A stretch of 64,000 nt of DNA, taken from Bacteroidota bacterium (GTDB taxonomy: Bacteria > Bacteroidota > Bacteroidia > B-17B0 > Aurantibacillaceae). The position numbers and the translations under genes were made by a program. The notes beneath the pieces are model-generated. The model saw only the letters and a program-made list of their open reading frames with translations, was not told where the DNA came from and did no database searches. The stretch covers positions 1-64,000 of the forward strand of contig JAUXSA010000001.1 of NCBI GenBank assembly GCA_030681615.1. The letters run 5' to 3'. Positions 9,305 through 19,700 of this stretch are shown one piece after another. Each line of letters opens with the position of its first letter. Positions within the stretch are counted from its first letter, which is position 1.

Positions 9305-10816
9305 GTGCCAATTATAAACTCTATAGCAAGCTGGCTTATGAAAAAGCGCATGCACCAGATCGAACTGTTCATCAAATACCCGGTGGATGTACAGTATGAG
9401 TGGATGTTATCTTTGCTTAACAGCGGCGCAAACACAGAGTATGGTAAAACGCACAAATTCTCGGATGTAAAAAACTACAACCAGTTTAAAGAACAAATTC
9501 CTATTAGTGATTACGAATCTTTAAAACCACTCATTGATCGCACGCGCAGAGGTGAACAAAATCTTATTTGGAATTCAGAAATAAAATGGTTTGCAAAAAG
9601 TAGTGGCACCACCGATAAAAGTAAATTTTTACCTGTAAGCAAAGAGAGCCTGGACGGCTGTCATTATAATGCCGGCCGCGATATGATCACTTTGCACTGT
9701 TACAATAATCCCGAAACACAACTATTTACCGGTAAAAATTTAGCGCTTGGCGGAAGTTTTAAAGAAGATGTTTTTGGCGAACATCATTCTTTTCATGGGG
9801 ATGTTAGCGCCATCATCATTCAGAATTTACCTGCCTGGGCCGATTTTTTCAGGGCACCCGATATCAGCATTGCTTTAATGGATGAGTGGGAAAGTAAACT
9901 TGAAAAAATGGCTATAAGCATGATGGATGAGAATGTTGTTAGTTTAGCCGGTGTGCCAAGCTGGATGATGGTTTTATTAAAACGGATCTTAGAAAAAAAG
10001 AATGTAAAAACTATAAATGAAGTTTGGCCAAATCTGGAAGTTTATTTTCATGGCGGTGTAAGTTTTACACCATATAAAGAACAATTTGTAAAATTATTTG
10101 ATAATAAGAAAGTGAATTTTTTACAACTGTACAATGCTTCAGAAGGTTTTTTTGGAATACAGGATCAGTTAAAAAGCGACGAGCTTTTGCTGATGCTCGA
10201 TTATGGTATCTTTTATGAATTTATAGAATTACCCGATTGGCTGAATAACAATTTTACAAGAGTAATAAACCTTGAAGATGTAAAAGCGAATATTGATTAT
10301 GCTATGATAATTACTACCAACGCCGGTTTATGGCGCTATCAGGTAGGAGATGTTATTCGTTTTACAAGTACCAATCCTTATCGTTTTAAGATCTCGGGCA
10401 GAACCAAGCAATACATAAATGTTTTTGGTGAGGAATTAATGGTTCACAATACCGAACAAGCAATTGCCCTTGCCTGCGAAAAAACACATGCCCTGGTTAG
10501 AGACTATACAGTGGCGCCGGTTTTTATGGAAAAAAATTCGGGCGCTCATGAGTGGTTAATAGAATTTGAGAAAGAACCGAACAATTTTGAGTTCTTTGTT
10601 GCGTTATTAGATGAGTCGTTAAAAAAACAAAACAGCGATTATGAAGCCAAACGGTATAATAACTTTGTTTTGCATTTTCCTGAGGTTAAAAAAATGCCAC
10701 AGAATGCTTTTTATAAATGGCTTAAGGCCAATAATAAGTTGGGTGGACAATACAAAGTGCCTCGTTTAAGCAACGATCGCAAATTGATAGAGGAAATATT
10801 AAAAATAAATGAATAA
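9305..10816 (+). CDS. GH3 auxin-responsive promoter family protein (acyl-adenylate-forming)
   Basis: A 503-residue protein of the GH3 superfamily, which belongs with the ANL adenylate-forming enzymes. The phosphate-binding motif KSSGTTDKSKFLPVS is at ~98-112, followed by a typical central region (LAGVPSWMMVLLKRI) and NASEGFFGIQ. Plant members conjugate acyl acids to amino acids; bacterial substrates are mostly unknown, so I give no substrate. The start is GTG 9305. The N-terminus from this codon (PIINSIASWLMKKRMHQIELF) fits Bacteroidota homologues, whereas the next Met (9338) would cut it short. It starts 12 bp after the phosphatase gene and overlaps the next gene by 8 bp, so it is probably in an operon. 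Confidence 0.85.
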   Translation: MPIINSIASWLMKKRMHQIELFIKYPVDVQYEWMLSLLNSGANTEYGKTHKFSDVKNYNQFKEQIPISDYESLKPLIDRTRRGEQNLIWNSEIKWFAKSSGTTDKSKFLPVSKESLDGCHYNAGRDMITLHCYNNPETQLFTGKNLALGGSFKEDVFGEHHSFHGDVSAIIIQNLPAWADFFRAPDISIALMDEWESKLEKMAISMMDENVVSLAGVPSWMMVLLKRILEKKNVKTINEVWPNLEVYFHGGVSFTPYKEQFVKLFDNKKVNFLQLYNASEGFFGIQDQLKSDELLLMLDYGIFYEFIELPDWLNNNFTRVINLEDVKANIDYAMIITTNAGLWRYQVGDVIRFTSTNPYRFKISGRTKQYINVFGEELMVHNTEQAIALACEKTHALVRDYTVAPVFMEKNSGAHEWLIEFEKEPNNFEFFVALLDESLKKQNSDYEAKRYNNFVLHFPEVKKMPQNAFYKWLKANNKLGGQYKVPRLSNDRKLIEEILKINE

Positions 10817-11615
10817 AAAAATAAATATAAAGGCCTTGCTTTTTATAGTAACGCTGTGTTTTTCTTTTTCATTTATGAAGCAGGACAGTCCAAAAAAAAT
10901 AGCTATTAAAACAAAGTTGGATTATTTTGCTACTGATAATTTAGGCAATTTATATACAGTTAAAGAAAACGAGCTAATTAAATATTTATTAAGCGGAAAA
11001 TTATTTGCAAGATATAGTAATTTAAAATTAGGTAATATAAGTACGGTCGACGCAACAAATCCTTTAAAATTACTTTTGTATTACCGCGATTTTCAACAGA
11101 TAATTTTTTTGGATAACCAGCTTACCAATAATAGCGAACCGATCTCTTTAGAGAAATTAGGTTATGAGCAAACCGACCTTGTTTGCGCCAGCGCTAATAA
11201 TAGTTTTTGGATCTATAATAAACAAAATAATGAGTTAGTGCGTTTTAATGAAGCCTCAAAACAAATTGCTGCTACTGGTAATTTAAAACAAGTGTTGCAA
11301 GCCGAATTAAAACCCAATTTTATGATCGAGCATAATGGCTTCTTGTTTTTAAATTCGCCCGAAACCGGCATTTTTGTATTTGATATTTTTGGCACTTTTA
11401 ATAAAATAATCTCGCTAAAGAACCTTAAGCGCTTTGATGTGAGCGATGAAATTATTTACTTTCAAAAAGACAGCCTTTTTTGCAGCTATAACTACCGTTT
11501 ATTTGAAGAGGTTTGTAAAAATAATTGTAAGGCAGATCAAATAAATTATGCTAAGAACAGGCTTTACAAATCCTACGGCGATTCTTTAGTTATTGAGCCT
11601 TTAACCCCAAATTAG
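10809..11615 (+). CDS. Hypothetical exported protein
   Basis: A 268-residue protein with an N-terminal signal-like segment (KALLFIVTLCFSFSFM) and a beta-rich body whose repeated short motifs (DNLGNLYTV, NNSFWIYN, ETGIFVFDIFG) suggest a small propeller-like fold. No catalytic motif was recognised. It overlaps the GH3-like gene by 8 bp, so the two are probably translated together. Function unknown; proteins of this kind occur next to many Bacteroidota housekeeping genes, but I cannot name the family. Confidence 0.7.
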   Translation: MNKKINIKALLFIVTLCFSFSFMKQDSPKKIAIKTKLDYFATDNLGNLYTVKENELIKYLLSGKLFARYSNLKLGNISTVDATNPLKLLLYYRDFQQIIFLDNQLTNNSEPISLEKLGYEQTDLVCASANNSFWIYNKQNNELVRFNEASKQIAATGNLKQVLQAELKPNFMIEHNGFLFLNSPETGIFVFDIFGTFNKIISLKNLKRFDVSDEIIYFQKDSLFCSYNYRLFEEVCKNNCKADQINYAKNRLYKSYGDSLVIEPLTPN

Positions 11616-11650
11616 CAACGATTTTAATGTGTGGATATGATAAATTAAAG

Positions 11651-11658
11651 TATATTTG
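11651..11658 (+). promoter_or_regulatory. Candidate Bacteroidota -7 element (TATATTTG)
   Basis: An exact match to the TAnnTTTG -7 consensus, 17 bp before the ATG of the GH16-like lipoprotein gene. The -33 region is weak, so this is a motif match only. It would start a transcript covering the three-gene polysaccharide cluster. Confidence 0.4.
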
Positions 11659-11674
11659 ATTTTCAAAATTCACA

Positions 11675-13699
11675 ATGCGTTTTTCCTTAAAGGTATATAG
11701 TGTTTTTCTTTTTATTGGAAGTTTACTGGTAGGTTGCAAGCGATCAGATTTTGACGTTACAGGCTTTAAACCATTTGACAATTATAATATCAAAAAGAAC
11801 GACTCTACTTACTTAATTTCTACAGATCTTGAAAACTCAGTTCTTTACGGAGTCGAAATTCCTACAATAAAACAACTTCCAAACGGAAAATTTGCTTTTG
11901 AGTTTTCAATAAAGAATAACGGCTCGCCGCAGCAATTTTTTTACAAATTATATTATCAGAATGAGTCTTACAAATGGGAAAACGGCGACTCGCTGGATAC
12001 CGAAAATTTTTATGGCAGTTGGGAGTTGGCCGAAATGGAATACAAGGTCACCCCAATGATCGAAAAAGAATTTGCCGTTAAGGATAGCTTTAAAATAATT
12101 GGTAACCCCCGCGATGAACAACTATATTATGGGGCCGATCCTGAAAGAACATTTATAAGTGATAGCTTGTTGACCAAGTTTTACGCAAAAATTAATTCAG
12201 AAAGCGATTGGGTTGAAAGTGTAAAACAAAAAGCTGTTGCCAATAAGATCAGCGTGCAAGAACAATCTTATTTAGAAGCGCTTTGGTCTATCGAAAATAG
12301 CTTTCAAACAGACTCTGCCTATAATAACCGCTACAAACGTAATCCCCGAATGGGTAATTATAAATTTTTGTTAGTGGTGTGTAATGGATTAGGTCTTTCA
12401 AAAATTCCTGATGAAGTTAAAAGTGTTGGAAAGAAAAACCCCGAAGGAAAATTTGTTAATCCTTTTACGTATTTTTTGGTGAATGAAGGCAAAAATTTAG
12501 AAGGCACAAAAGTAATGCTTGCTAAAGAGCAGTTGGCAGTAAATGCAAAACTGGATCTTGGTTCGGGTTTATTTGTAGATAAATTAAAGATCAACAGTTC
12601 AAAATTTAATACCGCCGAAATTAATTCAAATTGTAATACATCCGAAACACTAAGGCATAAAGCGCACTTCTCTCAATATTTTCACCACATTAATAAAACT
12701 ATTGAATTTGTAAACGTGAAAGAAATAAGAGATGTGATCGCAGAAAATTTTACGCGTGAGCAGTACAAAGATCTTATTAGTTCATATGGACAAAGCAAAA
12801 ATTTTGTTCACACCTATAGCAACGCAACAGATTGTCCTTGTAAAACTGTGAACTCTGACAGCAGCGCAAAAGCCATCACTATTTTTAACCCGGGCAATAA
12901 ACCTAACGAGTTTAAAAAAGAACATGTTGGTGTTATTTCGCGAATTGGTTTTACTTATGGCAAATGGTGCGCTAAAATAAAATTCCCAAAAATAATTTCT
13001 AAGGATAATGTTTGGAATGGTTTAACCACTGCTTTCTGGCTTATATTTCAATCGGATGCAAAATGGAATATGCGCCGTATTTGTAAATCAGATTATGGTT
13101 ACATTCCAAAACAATTCCCAGATGATGAAGGATCGGTAAAGGAAGCAAGGCCACAGGTAACTTATTCTGAAATTGATTTTGAGATCTTAAAAGAATCTAA
13201 GTACTGGACCCAATCCGCTTATAATAATGGAGACAATTATCCTAAAGAAGATGCAGCAAACAATAATGATCTTACAATTTGCTGTACCAATTGGGATATG
13301 GGATGCCAACAACCAAAAAACTATGTGATAGGTGCCAAAAAAATAATGGTAGAAGGCAAAGAGATAGAATTTTGCAGGTGGAATTATTTTAATAAACTGG
13401 TTACTTCAAAAGTTGCTGCGCCACACGCCGAAGTATTTAATGATGACTTTTATTATTTTGAAATTGACTGGCAGCCGCAACGCATAATATGGCGTATAGG
13501 AAAAGATAAAAATAATTTAAAAGAGATCTGTCGTATGGATAATACTATGACAACCATACCAAATAATCAAATGCTGATGGTAATGTCGCAGGAGTTTCAT
13601 TACCAGGAATGGTGGCCAACGGCACCTTTTATGCAAAATTACACACCCTTTCCTAAGAACGATCTAATAGGTAAATTACTGGAGGTAGAAATTCGTTAA
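11675..13699 (+). CDS. Lipoprotein with C-terminal GH16-like (concanavalin-type) domain
   Basis: A 674-residue lipoprotein with lipobox LLVGC at ~19-23. The first ~320 residues are of unknown type and include a short helical motif at ~171-205 (DWVESVKQKAVANKIS) that recurs twice in the SGNH protein two genes downstream. The C-terminal half (~370-674) resembles a GH16-type jelly roll. It contains EIDFE at ~498-502, which fits the GH16 catalytic E-x-D-x-x/E signature, and aromatic-rich strands such as YYFEIDWQPQRIIWRIG. The likely role is cleaving or binding a cell-surface polysaccharide. It overlaps the MBOAT gene by 1 bp (TAATG). The assignment rests on motif and context; activity is not certain. 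Confidence 0.72.
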   Translation: MRFSLKVYSVFLFIGSLLVGCKRSDFDVTGFKPFDNYNIKKNDSTYLISTDLENSVLYGVEIPTIKQLPNGKFAFEFSIKNNGSPQQFFYKLYYQNESYKWENGDSLDTENFYGSWELAEMEYKVTPMIEKEFAVKDSFKIIGNPRDEQLYYGADPERTFISDSLLTKFYAKINSESDWVESVKQKAVANKISVQEQSYLEALWSIENSFQTDSAYNNRYKRNPRMGNYKFLLVVCNGLGLSKIPDEVKSVGKKNPEGKFVNPFTYFLVNEGKNLEGTKVMLAKEQLAVNAKLDLGSGLFVDKLKINSSKFNTAEINSNCNTSETLRHKAHFSQYFHHINKTIEFVNVKEIRDVIAENFTREQYKDLISSYGQSKNFVHTYSNATDCPCKTVNSDSSAKAITIFNPGNKPNEFKKEHVGVISRIGFTYGKWCAKIKFPKIISKDNVWNGLTTAFWLIFQSDAKWNMRRICKSDYGYIPKQFPDDEGSVKEARPQVTYSEIDFEILKESKYWTQSAYNNGDNYPKEDAANNNDLTICCTNWDMGCQQPKNYVIGAKKIMVEGKEIEFCRWNYFNKLVTSKVAAPHAEVFNDDFYYFEIDWQPQRIIWRIGKDKNNLKEICRMDNTMTTIPNNQMLMVMSQEFHYQEWWPTAPFMQNYTPFPKNDLIGKLLEVEIR

Positions 13700-15126
13700 T
13701 GGTATTTAGCAGCATCATATTTTTACTTTATTTTTTCCCGGTTGTATTTATACTTTATTTTTTGCTGCACAATAAAGTAAAGAATGCATTCTTATTAATT
13801 GTAAGTATTTTATTTTACATGTGGGGTGCGCCAAAATTTATTTTCGCCATACTTCTTACAACCTGTATCGATTTCTTTTTGGTGAATACGATGCACAATT
13901 CAAGTTCAGAGAAAAAAAGGAAAATATTTTTAGTGCTATCGTTGAGCTTAAATGTAGGCATGTTGTTCTATTTTAAATACTGTAACTTTTTTATTGATAA
14001 CGCTAACGCTATTTTAGGTGTATTTACAACAAAACAAATTCATTGGGCAGATATTGTTTTACCAATTGGTATTTCGTTTTACACTTTTGAAAGTTTGACC
14101 TACGTATTAGATGTTTACAGGCGCGTGCACAAGCCACTTAATAATTTCTGGGATTACCAGTTGTATATTATTTTATTCCCAAAATTAATTGCCGGACCAA
14201 TTATTCGTTATCACGAACTATCAGACCAAATACAAGGACGCATAGGAAAAGAAACTATTGATGGTGTGCTTACAGGCTTTTACCGTTTTATTATTGGCTT
14301 AAGTAAAAAGGTTTTAATTGCCAATACCATGGCTGCTTTTGCTGATCAGATCTTTAATACAAAAATTGCAGAACTAAATACACCGATGGCATGGCTGGGA
14401 ATGTTAGCGTATACATTTCAAATTTATTTTGACTTTAGCGGCTACAGCGATATGGCAATTGGGATGGGAAAAATGCTGGGCTTTAAATTTCCAGAGAATT
14501 TTAATAACCCTTACACCTCTTTAAGCATTACCGAATTTTGGCGCAGGTGGCATATAACATTGGGAGCCTGGATGAAAAATTATCTTTACATTCCTTTAGG
14601 TGGAAACCAGGTAAATTCTAAAATGAAATTATTTTTTAATTTATGGCTGGTGTTCTTAATATCGGGTTTTTGGCATGGTGCGGCGTGGACCTTTATTTTT
14701 TGGGGTATTTACCATGGTTTGTTATTGATCGCTGAGCGTTTATTTTTATTAAAAGTGTATGCTAAACTTCCAAAATTCATTCCGTTAATTATTACATTTT
14801 TATTAGTGGCTGTTGGCTGGGTGTTTTTTAGAGCAGAGAGTTTTAAAGATGCAGCTTTGTTTGTGAAGAAATTGATCTCGTTTAATTTTAGCTCTAACTA
14901 TATTTATCTTAATGGTGAGCTGATCTTCTATTTTATCCTGGCTTGTTTATTCTCTTTTATAACCTTAAGTCCTTTTGGGAAAAAGTTGCAGAACCGTGTT
15001 TATTTTTCAAACTATTCGCAAGTTGGTTATGTTGTAGCCACACTTTGCAGCATTACATTGTTTTATTATTGTGTGGCCTCAATTTCATCAAGCACCTTTA
15101 ACCCATTTATTTATTTTAGATTTTAA
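13699..15126 (+). CDS. MBOAT family O-acyltransferase (AlgI/DltB-like)
   Basis: A 475-residue polytopic membrane protein with the full MBOAT signature: FDFSGYSDMAIGMGKMLGF, SITEFWRRWHITLGAWMKNYLYIPLGG and the catalytic histidine in FWHGAAWTFIFWGIYHG (His ~325). AlgI-type enzymes pass an acetyl group across the inner membrane to a periplasmic SGNH partner, which then acylates a polysaccharide. That partner is encoded immediately downstream. The gene is coupled to both neighbours by 1-bp TAATG overlaps. The length is normal for the family. The substrate polymer is unknown. Confidence 0.92.
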   Translation: MVFSSIIFLLYFFPVVFILYFLLHNKVKNAFLLIVSILFYMWGAPKFIFAILLTTCIDFFLVNTMHNSSSEKKRKIFLVLSLSLNVGMLFYFKYCNFFIDNANAILGVFTTKQIHWADIVLPIGISFYTFESLTYVLDVYRRVHKPLNNFWDYQLYIILFPKLIAGPIIRYHELSDQIQGRIGKETIDGVLTGFYRFIIGLSKKVLIANTMAAFADQIFNTKIAELNTPMAWLGMLAYTFQIYFDFSGYSDMAIGMGKMLGFKFPENFNNPYTSLSITEFWRRWHITLGAWMKNYLYIPLGGNQVNSKMKLFFNLWLVFLISGFWHGAAWTFIFWGIYHGLLLIAERLFLLKVYAKLPKFIPLIITFLLVAVGWVFFRAESFKDAALFVKKLISFNFSSNYIYLNGELIFYFILACLFSFITLSPFGKKLQNRVYFSNYSQVGYVVATLCSITLFYYCVASISSSTFNPFIYFRF

Positions 15127-16553
15127 TGCAGGTAATATTTAAATATATATTAGGTTTTATAATAGCAATTGCGTTATTACTGCCCATGCTGCAATCTAAC
15201 TTTGGCTTTTTTGAAGAGGAGCCATTGGAAGGAATTACCATTGCACAAAAACCTGAATTTAAAAAGGCTAATTACTGGAGCAGTAACTGGCAGGAAAATT
15301 ATACCGCCTATTTAAATGATAATTTTGGTTTTAGGCCATGGTTAATTCGTTTTTACAACCAGGTTCAGTTTGATGTTTTTAAAACTACCAAAGCACCTGG
15401 AGTTGTTATAGGCAAAAATGGCGAATTATTTATTGAATCTTATATTGACGATCATATCGGAAAAAATTTTCTTGGCTCATCAAAAATAAATGAGCAGGCC
15501 ATAAAAATAAAAGCAGTGCAGGATTCTTTAAAAGCAAGAGGAAAAGATCTGATAGTGGTGTTTGCTCCCGGCAAGGCATCGTATTATCCTGAGCTGATAC
15601 CAGATAGATATGTTGACAAGAAAAAAGACAGTACCAATTATAAATCATACGCAAGTGCATTTGCGCAAAAGGGTGTGAATTTTATCGACCTTAATAAATG
15701 GTTCTTTGAAAGTAAAAATAAATTAAAGCATAAAGTGTATCCAAAATATGGCACACATTGGAATCATTATGGGATGTGTTTAGGGCTTGATACTATTTTA
15801 AAATATATTGAGAAAAAAAGAAATATTGACATGCCTGATTTTGATTATTCTATTGTGAATTATAACACCAAATTAAAAGGAAATGATTTTGATATAGGTG
15901 TTTTAATGAATTTAATGATCCCTTTAGAGACAGACCCTAATCCTTACCCGATCTATAAATACAAAACCAATGATAAGAAAGTAAAACCCGATGTGTTGGT
16001 GGTGGGTGATAGTTATTGGTGGTGCCAGGTGGGCGATGATCTGCCGATACATTTTTTCAGGGAAGATGAATACTGGTTCTATAACAAAACACAATTGATC
16101 CGGAACGGAAAACAAAAGGAAATAAAAGCCCTAAATTTAAGTGCCGCTTTAGCTCAAAGAGATGTTGTATTATTAATTGCAACCGAGGCTACCTATTACA
16201 TGTTCCCCTATGGTTTTGCCGACGATGCTTATAAATTGTATTGTAAGGATAATAGCAAGCGCATGAACGAGATCATTACAGACATGAAAAAGAATAATAG
16301 TTGGTATCAAAGTATTGTAACAAAAGCCGAAGAAAATAAGGTAACACTTGAAACACAACTTAAATTAGATGCCGAGTTTATTTTAGCTTCTGAAATCATC
16401 AATCCAAAAGAGACCGTTGAGCAAATTATTGAAAGAATAAAAGCCGACGCCAGCTGGATGAAAACGATCAAGAAAAAGGCCGAAGACAAGAACATTACCA
16501 TGGAGCAACAGATCAAAGAAGATGCCCAATGGACCTTTGATAACAGTAAATAG
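15126..16553 (+). CDS. AlgJ/AlgX-like SGNH-fold acetyltransferase with C-terminal helical repeats
   Basis: A 475-residue protein with one N-terminal membrane anchor (YILGFIIAIALLLPMLQS) and a periplasmic domain resembling the alginate O-acetyltransferase AlgJ/AlgX SGNH hydrolase family. GTHWNHYG (~209) and VVGDSYWW (~292) are the expected catalytic stretches, and NDNFGFRPWLIRFYNQ matches the conserved N-terminal region of the family. It should receive acyl groups from the MBOAT protein encoded just upstream. After ~380 it carries two copies of a ~33-residue helical motif (SWYQSIVTKAEENKVTLE and SWMKTIKKKAEDKNITME) also found once in the GH16-like lipoprotein. Confidence 0.85.
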   Translation: MQVIFKYILGFIIAIALLLPMLQSNFGFFEEEPLEGITIAQKPEFKKANYWSSNWQENYTAYLNDNFGFRPWLIRFYNQVQFDVFKTTKAPGVVIGKNGELFIESYIDDHIGKNFLGSSKINEQAIKIKAVQDSLKARGKDLIVVFAPGKASYYPELIPDRYVDKKKDSTNYKSYASAFAQKGVNFIDLNKWFFESKNKLKHKVYPKYGTHWNHYGMCLGLDTILKYIEKKRNIDMPDFDYSIVNYNTKLKGNDFDIGVLMNLMIPLETDPNPYPIYKYKTNDKKVKPDVLVVGDSYWWCQVGDDLPIHFFREDEYWFYNKTQLIRNGKQKEIKALNLSAALAQRDVVLLIATEATYYMFPYGFADDAYKLYCKDNSKRMNEIITDMKKNNSWYQSIVTKAEENKVTLETQLKLDAEFILASEIINPKETVEQIIERIKADASWMKTIKKKAEDKNITMEQQIKEDAQWTFDNSK

Positions 16554-16627
16554 GGCTTAAAGTCGGGAACCCTCTCCCCACCAACACTATTTAACATTTA
16601 TACCTTCCAAAAAAACCGCTGCTTTGC

Positions 16628-16635
16628 TATATTTG
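16628..16635 (+). promoter_or_regulatory. Candidate Bacteroidota -7 element (TATATTTG)
   Basis: Exact TAnnTTTG match in the 154-bp gap before the DUF4175 gene, which would give a leader of about 65 nt. No good -33 element is seen. The rest of the gap holds nothing else I recognise. Confidence 0.35.
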
Positions 16636-16707
16636 TGTAACACATTATGTGGTTTGTGGTTATTAATAGGTTTTATGGAAATAGCCAAAAAAAGCATCTC
16701 AATATAA

Positions 16708-19700
16708 ATGCAGAACTCAGAGAACATACTTATTCAAAAACTAGACGAATTTATCCGTCGCTACTATAAAAATCAATTAATTAAAGGCACTTTATATTCG
16801 AGTGGTATTTTATTGGCCGCATTTTTATCGGTAATTTTTTTAGAATATTTTGGAGAGTTCAATACCCTTGTTCGTGGTGTATTGTTTTTCGGTTTTTTAT
16901 CTTCTACACTTTTTGTATTGGCAAAATATATTGTCACCCCTTTACTTAAGTTAAATAAAATTGGTAACGTTATTTCTTACGACCAGGCAGCCGGTATTAT
17001 TGGTAACCATTTTACTAATGTGCAGGATAAATTATTGAACGTTTTGCAATTGCAAAACAATAAACTTTTATCAGGCTCAGACGAATTACTGTTGGCGGGC
17101 ATCAATCAAAAGATAAACGAACTTAAGCCTGTTCCTTTTACAACCGCAGTTGATATTAACAAAAACAAAAAGTATTTAAAATTCGTTTTACCACTTTTAA
17201 TATTAACTACTGGTGTTTGTATCATCTGGCCACAAATAATTACTAAAAGCACACAGCGTTTAGTTCACTATCAAACCTATTACGAAAAGGAAATGCCTTT
17301 TCAGTTTACTATTCAAAATAAAAATTTGCAAGCCTTACAAACGCAGGATTACGATCTTGAAGTAAAAGTTTCTGGCGAGCAATTGCCAAACGAAGTTTTT
17401 ATAAATATCAACGGCATCGATTACAAACTCGAAAAACAAAATAACACTTCTTTTAAATATACTTTTTCAAACCTACAGTCAAACACTACTTTTCAATTAG
17501 ATGCAGCCGGTTTTACTTCTAAAGAATATGAGTTAAAGGTTTTACCAAAACCAACTTTAATGCAATTTAACCTGCAGTTAATTTATCCGGCTTACTTAAA
17601 TAAACCAAACGAGAATATTGCTAATACTGGCGACCTTCAAATTCCACAAGGCACAAAAGTTAACTGGGTTTTTAATACAAAAAATACCGATGAGCTTCAG
17701 ATAAGGTTTAGCGATAGTTTAGCTTCGCCACAAAAAAATAATGCCAATCAATTTCAGTTCTCGCGCAAATTTATTCAAAGCAATAGTTACACCATTAAAG
17801 CAATTAATCAATTTGTATTAAATGCTTCCGATTCGGTTAACTACAGCGTGAATGTTGTGCCCGATCAATATCCAACTATTGATGTGAACGAAAAACTGGA
17901 TTCATTAAATCCTAAGAACATTTATTTTAGCGGACAAATAAAAGACGATTATGGCTTTAACCGCTTAACGTTTCATTATAAAAAATCAGGAACTGATACA
18001 GCTGGAAAAGCTACCGAAACAAATGGAAGTTTCCCTATTACAGTAAATAAAGGTCAGGTAGCACAACCTTATTTTTATTTTTTAGATGCGGCGCAATTTA
18101 ATCTACAGCCCGGAGATAAAATTGAATACTTCTTCGAAGTGTTTGACAATGACGGGGTAAACGGCGCCAAATCTGCTAAAACGCAGTTAATGGTGTTTAA
18201 AGCGCCAACCCAGGATGAGATAAACGAGAATACCGAAAAGAATAATACCGAGATAAAAAAAGATCTTGAAGAGAGCATTAAAAAAGCACAACAGCTTCAA
18301 AAAGAAGTGAACGAACTTTCTAAAAAAATAAACGATAAAAAACAATTAGGTTACGAAGAGAAAAAGAAACTGGAAGATCTTTTGAAGAAACAACAGGAAC
18401 TTCAAAATAAAATAGAAGAATTAAAACAAGAGAATCAACAAAATAATCAACAACAGAACGAGTTCTCAAAAACGGATGAATCCATCATGGAAAAACAAAA
18501 ACAATTAGAACAATTGTTTGAAAATGTGATGACACCCGAAATGAAAAAATTATTTGACGAACTAAATAAAATGTTAGAGAAGTTGGATAAAAATGAAGTG
18601 CAGCAAAAATTAGAGGAAATGAAGCTCTCTAATAAAGACATTGAAAAAGAACTGGACCGTAACCTGGAAGCCTTTAAGCAGCTTGAGGTGGAGAAAAAAA
18701 TGCAGGATGTTATTGATAAACTGGACGAGCTTAAAAAGAAAGAAGACGAGCTGAATAAAGAAACGGAGAATAAAAAAGACGATAAGAGTCAGGACAACAA
18801 GACGCAAGACAAAAACGAAAAGAATAAGGACGATAAAAAAGCCGACGCTAAAGAATTAGAAAAAAAGCAGGATGATATTGCTAAACAATTTGAAGAACTT
18901 AAAAAAGATCTGAAAGAACTGGAACAAAAAAATAAAGAGTTGGAACAACCGAACGCTTTGCCTAAAACTGAAGAAAAGCAAAATGAGATAAGTAAGGAAA
19001 TGAAAAACAGTTCTGAGCAATTAAGCAAGAACAGTAAAAAGGATGCCGGCAAATCTCAGAAAAAGGCGAGCGAAAAAATGGAAGAGATGAAAGAGGAGAT
19101 GGAAAGCGCTATGATGGAAAGTGAAGAAAAGCAAGAGTCTGAAAATGCTGAAGCGCTTCGTCAAATTTTAGAGAACCTGGTTAACTTATCGTTTGCGCAG
19201 GAAGAACTAATTAAACAATTACCAAAAACGCGCATCGATAATCCACAATATGTTGCCATTCCAAAACAACAAAATAAATTGAAGGATGATAGCAAGATCA
19301 TTGAAGATAGTTTATTAGCATTAAGTAAACGTGCCCCGCAAATTAGCGCAATAGTTAATCGTGAAATTAGCGCCATTAATCTTAACATGAATAAAACGGT
19401 GCAAGCCCTTGCTGATAGAAATACCGGCGAAGGAACCATGCGCATGCAAACCACCATGACCTCGGTAAATAACCTGGCCCTTTTGTTAAATGAATCGTTG
19501 GAGCAAATGCAAAAGCAAATGAAGCAAAAGCAACAGCAAAAAGGTGGTAGCGGTAAGTGTAAAAAACCGGGTGCGGGTCAGGGCGCAAAACCTTCGGATA
19601 AGCCAAGTATGCAAAGCATGAAAAAATTGCAGGAGCAGTTGAACGAGCAAATGAAAGCAATGAAAGAGGCGATGGAAAAAGGTCAGAAACCTGGAGAAAA

